Assembly (NCBI GenBank): GCA_902798015.1
Contig: CADBVL010000007.1
Span: 1-36,976, forward strand
DNA from: an uncultured Bacteroidales bacterium
Lineage (GTDB): Bacteria > Bacteroidota > Bacteroidia > Bacteroidales > Paludibacteraceae
DNA: 36,976 bases
Direction: 5' to 3'
A program made the position numbers and the translations under genes. This document shows positions 32,657 through 36,976 of the stretch, one piece after another. Position 1 is the stretch's first letter. Each line of letters starts with the position of its first letter. Under the pieces are notes generated by a model. The model saw only the letters and a program-made list of their open reading frames with translations. It did not search any database and was not told the origin of the DNA.

Positions 32657-33133
32657 ACGCTCGATGATACAGAAGGCGAAGTCGGAACTCAGTCCGGGAC
32701 CTTTCGCCGTGATGATATTCTTTGATTCCACTACCAGTCCCCCCACGTAGCTCTCGCCTAACGCATCCTGGAAACCGGGATAGCAAGTAGCCTGTTTGCC
32801 TTTCAGTATGCCGAGTTTGCCAAGTACAGCCGGCGCGGCGCAGATGGCCGCTATCAGTTTGTCGGCTTTATTGTGGTCAATCAATAACTCGCACAATGCG
32901 GAACAGTCGCCTAACTTCGTTTGTCCACCGGGAAGGATTAACATCTCTGCGTCCGAGAAGTCAATACGCTCGATGAGTCCGTCTGCCTCTACTGCGATGT
33001 TATGCGCACCAAGCACCATCGGATTACCGGTAATAGAGACAGTCGTCAACGCGATATTCGCGCGGCGGAGTAAGTCAATTGTCGTGATTGCTTCGATTTC
33101 TTCGAAACCGTTGTCAAGAAATAAATAATTCAT
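32606..33133 (-). CDS. DJ-1/PfpI family protein
   Basis: 175 residues of the DJ-1 glutamine-amidotransferase-like fold: GFEEIEAITTIDLLRRA with the conserved Glu14, LILPGG at 65-70, and the nucleophile elbow AAICAAP with Cys98. DJ-1-type proteins of this length act in oxidative or glyoxal stress, possibly as protein or nucleotide deglycases; the activity here is unproven. It lies 23 bp after tonB and probably ends the pdxJ-exbB-exbD-tonB transcript. It overlaps coaE by 51 bp at the 3' end. Confidence 0.92.
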   Translation of the reverse strand: MNYLFLDNGFEEIEAITTIDLLRRANIALTTVSITGNPMVLGAHNIAVEADGLIERIDFSDAEMLILPGGQTKLGDCSALCELLIDHNKADKLIAAICAAPAVLGKLGILKGKQATCYPGFQDALGESYVGGLVVESKNIITAKGPGLSSDFAFCIIERLVGSEAADAVYDAAQY

Positions 33134-33156
33134 AAATTAACAAACATTTTGAATTA

Positions 33157-33924
33157 TCAATCTGGAATAATATACGTTATATAACCTATTTGGTCTTGCG
33201 TTTGATTCAAAGGAGTGAACTGCACTTCTCGAGCCTTTTTAAGCATTGCTTCTATCGTAGTAGGATCACTTATGTTTCCTCCCGTCGTTTCACGTGCACT
33301 TACTACTCGTCCCTGCGGATTTACGCGAATTTCAATAACCACTTTACCTGGTGCATACTTCCCTTTTTCTGGCACTGGAAAAGTACCTTTGATGTCTCGC
33401 CCTGCGAGGTTCCAACTATTACCTCCCACATTCCCGTGACCTGCTGGGTTGCCTTTCTGTCCTTCGCCCTTTGTATCACCTCCGCCGACGCTGGTACCGT
33501 CGGTCTTGCCGAACAGATTGCCCATTTGTTGGGCTTTGGCGATAGCCTCCGCTTCCTTCTTCTTTCGCGCCCGCTCAGCAGCCTCGCGTTCCTCGCGCTC
33601 TTTGCGTGCCCGCTCGAGCGCTAAGGTCTCTTCTTCGGAGACGATATGCTCAGGAGGCGAAGCGGGTTTCGGGTCGGTGGCCACTACTGCGGGAGACGCA
33701 GGAGCGGCAGGTGCTGCCTCGGAAGGTTCTTCGGCATACGCAGACGCGGATGGTTCATCGGGTTCGTCCAGTTCCTCTATTTCGGCGAACTCCACTTCAA
33801 CACCTTCGGCCTGTTCAGGCGCCACCGCTGTCAGGTAACAAAACCATAGCAGCAGGAACACCAGGAGCAGGAAAAGCACCGTGCCTGCCGTAGCGATTAT
33901 ATGTCGTTGTTGTTTCTTAGTCAC
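33157..33924 (-). CDS. tonB: Energy transducer TonB
   Basis: 255 residues, GTG start 6 bp after exbD. A single N-terminal membrane helix (IIATAGTVLFLLLVFLLLWFCYLTAV) is followed by an acidic, Pro- and Ala-rich periplasmic spacer, a charged coiled-coil stretch rich in EREEREAAERARKKKEAE-type repeats (about 105-130) and a Gly-rich linker. The TonB C-terminal domain spans about 180-255 (PGKVVIEIRVNPQGRVVSARETT). It couples the ExbB-ExbD proton channel to outer-membrane TonB-dependent transporters. The coiled coil also resembles TolA, so a TolA-like role is possible. Confidence 0.9.
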   Translation of the reverse strand: MTKKQQRHIIATAGTVLFLLLVFLLLWFCYLTAVAPEQAEGVEVEFAEIEELDEPDEPSASAYAEEPSEAAPAAPASPAVVATDPKPASPPEHIVSEEETLALERARKEREEREAAERARKKKEAEAIAKAQQMGNLFGKTDGTSVGGGDTKGEGQKGNPAGHGNVGGNSWNLAGRDIKGTFPVPEKGKYAPGKVVIEIRVNPQGRVVSARETTGGNISDPTTIEAMLKKAREVQFTPLNQTQDQIGYITYIIPD

Positions 33925-33930
33925 CTTTCA

Positions 33931-34338
33931 CTATCTCTTGGTAGCTACAACCAGCTTCATCTTATGCTCGTTCGCGATGTCGAGCACGCGCACCACTTCT
34001 TTGTATGCCACGTCTTCATCGGCGTGCAGCGCGATATACATCGTGGTGTCCGATGCCTGAATGGTACTCAGGTACGCCTCCAGACTCTCCGGCGCGACCT
34101 GTACGGGTTTGTCCTTGCCTAATGCCACGAAATAGTTACCGAGGTTGTCGATGGACACTTTAGCCACCTGCGGGCGTGACACTTTCTGTGCCCGCGATGC
34201 AGGCAGGTTAATCTTGATATCGTTGGGGGAAGACATCGTCGAAGCCATGACGAAGAACAGGAGTAGCAAGAACACCAAGTCCGTCATCGAACTCATCGCG
34301 AAGGTCGCTTCCACCCTATTGCGTCTTTTTAAGGACAT
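33931..34338 (-). CDS. exbD: ExbD/TolR family biopolymer transport protein
   Basis: 135 residues. One membrane helix MTDLVFLLLLFFVMASTM (about 17-34) with the conserved proton-carrying Asp (Asp18), then a periplasmic domain ending DIANEHKMKLVVATK. Works with the ExbB homologue upstream and TonB downstream. Confidence 0.94.
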   Translation of the reverse strand: MSLKRRNRVEATFAMSSMTDLVFLLLLFFVMASTMSSPNDIKINLPASRAQKVSRPQVAKVSIDNLGNYFVALGKDKPVQVAPESLEAYLSTIQASDTTMYIALHADEDVAYKEVVRVLDIANEHKMKLVVATKR

Positions 34339-34380
34339 AATTAAAAATTTAAAATTTAAAATTAAAAATTAGGAATTATG
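34339..34380. repeat. 7-bp-period array between exbB and exbD
   Basis: Six units of AATTAAA / AATTTAA type fill the whole exbB-exbD spacer and run into the exbB stop codon. Confidence 0.78.
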
Positions 34381-35068
34381 CCGGTTCGTTGAGCAGGTCC
34401 ATGAATTCCATCGTGCGGCTCTCAAGCAGACGGACAACGCGGTCGATGCGGGCTACGAGATAGTTATATCCGAACATAGCGAGGATACCGACAATCAGAC
34501 CGCCGATGGTTGTCACCATCGCCTGGTACATTCCCGTAGAGAGGGCGCTCATCTCGATCATGCCGCCCGAAGTCTGCGCCATGTTGTAGAAGGTCTGAAC
34601 CATACCGAGTACTGTTCCGAGGAAGCCGAGCATCGGTGCGCCACCAGCGATGGTCGCCATGATAACCAAGCCTTTCTCCAGCTTGCCCACCTCGAGGTTG
34701 CCGACGTTCTCCACAGCTACCTGTACATCGTTCATCGGTCGCCCGATACGCGTGATACCTTTCTCTATCATGTGCGCCGAGGGGGTATCTGTCTGCTTGC
34801 ACAGGTTCAGCGCCGAGTCGATTTTACCGTCATGGATATAATCGCGGATGCGGTCCATGAAGGACTTATCCTCGCGCGTAGCCTGCTTGATGACTACCAG
34901 ACGGGCGATGAAGATATAACATGCCGCGGCTAACAGTATAGCCAGGATGAGCATGATCCAGCCGCCGTACTGCGCCATCTCCCATAAGTTAATAGACTCT
35001 TGTATCGGCTCCTCTGCCGGAGTGATCAGCTCTTCCATGAGAGCTACCGTGTCGATTTGTAAAAGCAT
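34376..35068 (-). CDS. exbB: MotA/TolQ/ExbB proton channel family protein
   Basis: 230 residues, three membrane helices: GGWIMLILAILLAAACYIFIA (about 35-55), the conserved TIAGGAPMLGFLGTVLGMVQTF (about 140-162) and TTIGGLIVGILAMFGYNYL (about 185-205). Forms the pentameric proton channel around ExbD. Spacers on both sides consist of heptad arrays and no TTTG/TAnnTTTG promoter is visible before it, so it is probably co-transcribed with pdxJ. Confidence 0.94.
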   Translation of the reverse strand: MLLQIDTVALMEELITPAEEPIQESINLWEMAQYGGWIMLILAILLAAACYIFIARLVVIKQATREDKSFMDRIRDYIHDGKIDSALNLCKQTDTPSAHMIEKGITRIGRPMNDVQVAVENVGNLEVGKLEKGLVIMATIAGGAPMLGFLGTVLGMVQTFYNMAQTSGGMIEMSALSTGMYQAMVTTIGGLIVGILAMFGYNYLVARIDRVVRLLESRTMEFMDLLNEPA

Positions 35069-35081
35069 ATAATTATTATTT

Positions 35082-35123
35082 CTAATTGCTAATTGATAAT
35101 TGATAATTGCTAATTGCTGATTT
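35082..35123. repeat. 7-bp-period array between pdxJ and exbB
   Basis: CTAATTG twice, ATAATTG twice, CTAATTG, CTGATTT. It fills the spacer and reaches the pdxJ stop codon. Confidence 0.82.
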
Positions 35124-35835
35124 ATTTCAGTAAGTCCAGGTATTCCTGAATTGTCTCCTGGATGCCGAGATAGAGGGCATCACAGATGATAGCATGTCCG
35201 ATAGAGACCTCTGCGGTCCATGGGAAAGCCTTGATGAACGGCTTGAGGTTCTTGAGATTGAGGTCATGTCCTGCGTTCATCCCCAGTCCCAGTTCGTGGG
35301 CTTTCTCCGCTGCGGGACGGTAGCGTTCGATAGCTCGTTTGGGGTCGGACTCGAACATCTCTGCATACGGGCCTGTATAGAGCTCTACGCGGTCGGCTCC
35401 CGTGCGCAAGGCATACTCGACCATCACTGGATCGGGATCGACGAAGATGCTCACACGCATGCGATAGGCATGCAGTTGGTTCACTACGCCCTTGAGGAAA
35501 TCGAGGTGTTTGCGTGTATCCCATCCGTGGTTAGAGGTCAACTGACTCGGGTCATCCGGCACCAAAGTCACCTGGGTCGGGCGGATATCCGTCACGAGCG
35601 CCAAGAACTCCTCCGTCGGGTTTCCCTCCACGTTCAGCTCCGTCGTCACCATCGACTTGAGTTGATACACATCCTCTTTGCGGATATGCCGTTCGTCAGG
35701 TCGCGGATGCACCGTTATACCCTGCGCTCCAAACAACTCACAATCCACTGCAAAACGCTGTACATCAGGCATATTTCCCCCGCGCGCATTGCGCAGTGTT
35801 GCCACTTTGTTGATATTTACACTAAGCTTTGTCAT
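35122..35835 (-). CDS. pdxJ: Pyridoxine 5'-phosphate synthase
   Basis: 237 residues from the ATG at 35835. A longer open frame to 36105 is rejected because it would run through the promoter and is not conserved-looking. Condenses 1-deoxy-D-xylulose 5-phosphate (product of the Dxs enzyme encoded at 24140) with amino-acetone phosphate to make vitamin B6. Motifs: [80 protein letters not shown] and [16 protein letters not shown]. The TIM-barrel active-site residues (His in HPRPDERHI, Glu in ELNVEGN, His in GHDLN) are present. First gene of the ExbB-ExbD-TonB transcript, an arrangement common in Bacteroidetes. Confidence 0.96.
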   Translation of the reverse strand: MTKLSVNINKVATLRNARGGNMPDVQRFAVDCELFGAQGITVHPRPDERHIRKEDVYQLKSMVTTELNVEGNPTEEFLALVTDIRPTQVTLVPDDPSQLTSNHGWDTRKHLDFLKGVVNQLHAYRMRVSIFVDPDPVMVEYALRTGADRVELYTGPYAEMFESDPKRAIERYRPAAEKAHELGLGMNAGHDLNLKNLKPFIKAFPWTAEVSIGHAIICDALYLGIQETIQEYLDLLK

Positions 35836-35856
35836 AGTAATTAACAAAATCCGCTG

Positions 35857-35888
35857 CAAAGGTACTACAAAAATTGCATATATGCAAG
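35857..35888 (-). promoter_or_regulatory. Promoter of pdxJ-exbB-exbD-tonB
   Basis: Minus strand: CTTG (35885-35888, one mismatch from TTTG) continuing CATATAT, 20 nt, TACCTTTG (35857-35864) followed by CAGCGG. Leader of about 15-20 nt. Confidence 0.78.
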
Positions 35889-36370
35889 TTTTTGAGCAAC
35901 TTTTTTTGCAGGGCGGTGTGTACACCGCGATTATAGAGCGCCTTAAAGACCATGCGGATAGCGGATGTAATTTCGGAGATGGAGACGCCAATTGACTTTT
36001 GGCTTCGAAAAGGGAAGGCCAGCGGGGAGCTAAGGCCGACCGAGAAAACCAGAGGGGCGTGCCGAAGTACAACAAAAAAATGATATGTGCAAATGAAAAA
36101 TGCACAACAAAAAGTATATATACTATGTATATATAGTACGAGTGTACATTTTTTGCGGTTTTTTCGTGTTATCCTACGGCGAGGTATGCTTCCCGAAAGC
36201 AGAATGAAAGCAGAAAGGAAGGAATCTGTATGCACAAATATATCCCGTGACTCAAAATCACGGGATATATACAAAGTATATATAGGGTAGTGCAGGATAC
36301 GAGATTACCCCGAGAATACCTGCATGCGCTATGCAAGCGCCCCTTGCTTGTTGCTTAATGTTGTGCTATA
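35889..36370. other. Unexplained intergenic region
   Basis: No supported gene. It contains a near-palindrome GCGGTGT-GT-ACACCGC (35913-35928) and a minus-strand promoter-like string near 36063-36094 (TTTGCACATATC, 20 nt spacing, but a -7 box TACTTCGG that breaks the TTTG). AT-rich direct and inverted repeats follow (36086-36106, 36114-36140), then a strong 13-bp hairpin at 36238-36270. Between 35930 and 36060 the sequence is GC-rich with small hairpin potential, possibly a decayed gene or an RNA. Confidence 0.5.
36238..36270. terminator. Strong inverted repeat, possible terminator without U tract
   Basis: Perfect 13-bp arms ATATATCCCGTGA / TCACGGGATATAT with a 7-nt loop. It lies about 100 bp downstream of the minus-strand hypothetical gene, so it could end that transcript. 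Neither side has a clear T run, so it could instead be a protein-binding or RNA-processing site. Confidence 0.5.
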
Positions 36371-36976
36371 TTATCCTTTGATGAAGAATGTCCAGCAGTG
36401 CGATTCTTCTTGATGAACCACATGCGGGAATTGCAGTGCCACCTCGAGGATAAAGTTGAAGTCGTAGAGGTGTGTTGCTGCTATGTATGCTTGGCTCTTA
36501 GCCATCGCATAAGCTGCGGTTATTTCGCCGCCGTTGCGAATCTGCTCGAGTTGGTTGTCCAATTCGATCAGGCGCTTCATCATGGCGGTCACCTGTGCAT
36601 CGTAAGATTTCACTTCTGCGAGCCATTTCTCTGCTTGTCTTCTATTGTAGGCATCGATGAGTGCGTTCTCGGATTTGCGGCCTTCAATCCACCATGAAGG
36701 ATAGCAAATAGTCTGTCCGTCTTTGGCATTCTTGCAGCAGTCCCAGTTATCCAAGCGCGCTGCGAGCTGGTCTTCCATTTGGATAGCACGCTTGCACTCG
36801 GAGGAGGTACGCCAATCGTTAATGATTTTCACGAAGAGTTCCTCCAGTTTGTTGGTAGGCAGACCAACGGTGTGCGCAGCAAAACTTGCATCGTTTAGCA
36901 TAGCATTCGAGTGCGCTTGGAACTGCACGTGCTTCGTCATGTCCATGTTCGTGTTTCTGAACTCGAAAGCTTCGTT
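36371..36976 (-). CDS. Hypothetical protein, 5' end probably outside the window
   Basis: I recognise no family. The frame stays open to the window edge, ten codons above the first visible ATG (36946), and reads NEAFEFRNTN before MDMTKHVQFQ, so the true start is likely further out. The visible 201 residues have no signal peptide or membrane segment. They contain cysteines clustered in WDCCKNAKDGQTICYPSWW and a probable coiled coil near AQVTAMMKRLIELDNQLEQI, and end SHCWTFFIKG. Composition is like a soluble helical protein. Confidence 0.6.
   Translation of the reverse strand, partial: NEAFEFRNTNMDMTKHVQFQAHSNAMLNDASFAAHTVGLPTNKLEELFVKIINDWRTSSECKRAIQMEDQLAARLDNWDCCKNAKDGQTICYPSWWIEGRKSENALIDAYNRRQAEKWLAEVKSYDAQVTAMMKRLIELDNQLEQIRNGGEITAAYAMAKSQAYIAATHLYDFNFILEVALQFPHVVHQEESHCWTFFIKG

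Noticed and set aside
11371..35123. CRISPR array as explanation of the short repeats
   Set aside because: Units are 7 bp, directly adjacent, without spacers, at many separate sites; no cas gene in the window.
35836..36105. N-terminal extension of pdxJ to 36105
   Set aside because: The extension runs through the pdxJ promoter and start region and has no conserved-looking sequence; PdxJ is normally about 237 residues.
36195..36215. GAAAGCAG repeat as another heptad array
   Set aside because: The two copies are 11 bp apart, not 7, and the flanks show no periodicity.
1..36976. Prophage, insertion sequence, integrative element or tRNA genes
   Set aside because: No integrase, transposase, phage structural gene, terminal inverted repeats or tRNA cloverleaf was found.

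Overview
The window reads as chromosomal DNA of a Bacteroidales bacterium, probably an uncultured gut or rumen lineage near Paludibacteraceae (the lineage guess is inference). The evidence is nine TTTG / TAnnTTTG promoters with no clear Shine-Dalgarno sites, a MurF-alanine racemase fusion, DUF4301 and DUF5020 proteins, an AddAB-type nuclease pair, an ExbB-ExbD-TonB cluster beside pdxJ, and a BspA-like leucine-rich-repeat surface protein. I see no tRNA, rRNA, insertion sequence, prophage or CRISPR array.

Layout: (1) 1-2484, minus: 5' part of thrS and an unrecognised 220-residue protein. (2) 2593-4841, minus: a secreted LRR protein with its terminator, preceded by a structured RNA of about 170 nt that looks 6S-like, with its own terminator and an upstream promoter. 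(3) 5056-9011, plus: a possible nucleic-acid scavenging operon of S1/P1 nuclease (frameshifted), secreted endonuclease I, DUF5020/Tsx-like outer-membrane barrel and a short NhaC-type antiporter. (4) 9022-14964: DUF4301 (minus) diverging from a plus operon of BadF-type sugar kinase, GT2 glycosyltransferase, SpoIID/LytB protein and a THUMP-like methyltransferase. (5) 14956-24060, minus: ABC ATPase, shortened MurF-Alr, AddB-like nuclease, AddA-like helicase-nuclease and MgtC. (6) 24065-32656, plus: dxs, trkA, trkH, an SGNH plus MBOAT pair for surface O-acetylation, and coaE. (7) 32606-35888, minus: pdxJ-exbB-exbD-tonB-DJ-1. (8) 35836-36976: an unexplained spacer and a partial hypothetical gene.

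The most unusual signal is not a gene. At least sixteen short arrays with a 7-bp period are scattered between 11.3 and 35.2 kb. Unit sequences differ from array to array. Four or five lie between genes; the others lie in frame inside dxs, coaE, the MBOAT, glycosyltransferase and methyltransferase genes. A second class, palindromic GC-rich elements (the one in the SpoIID gene encodes PTPNPSPKGGE), sits in frame in the SpoIID, methyltransferase, ABC ATPase, MurF-Alr, dxs and perhaps addB genes. Together they look like small elements that invade reading frames at surface loops, comparable in principle to Rickettsia palindromic elements and cyanobacterial heptanucleotide repeats.

A second theme is gene damage: the MurF half of murF-alr lacks about 200 residues including its C-terminal domain, the S1/P1 gene has a small deletion with a frameshift, and the NhaC homologue lacks its usual N-terminus. 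Whether these are biological or assembly errors cannot be told from one sequence.
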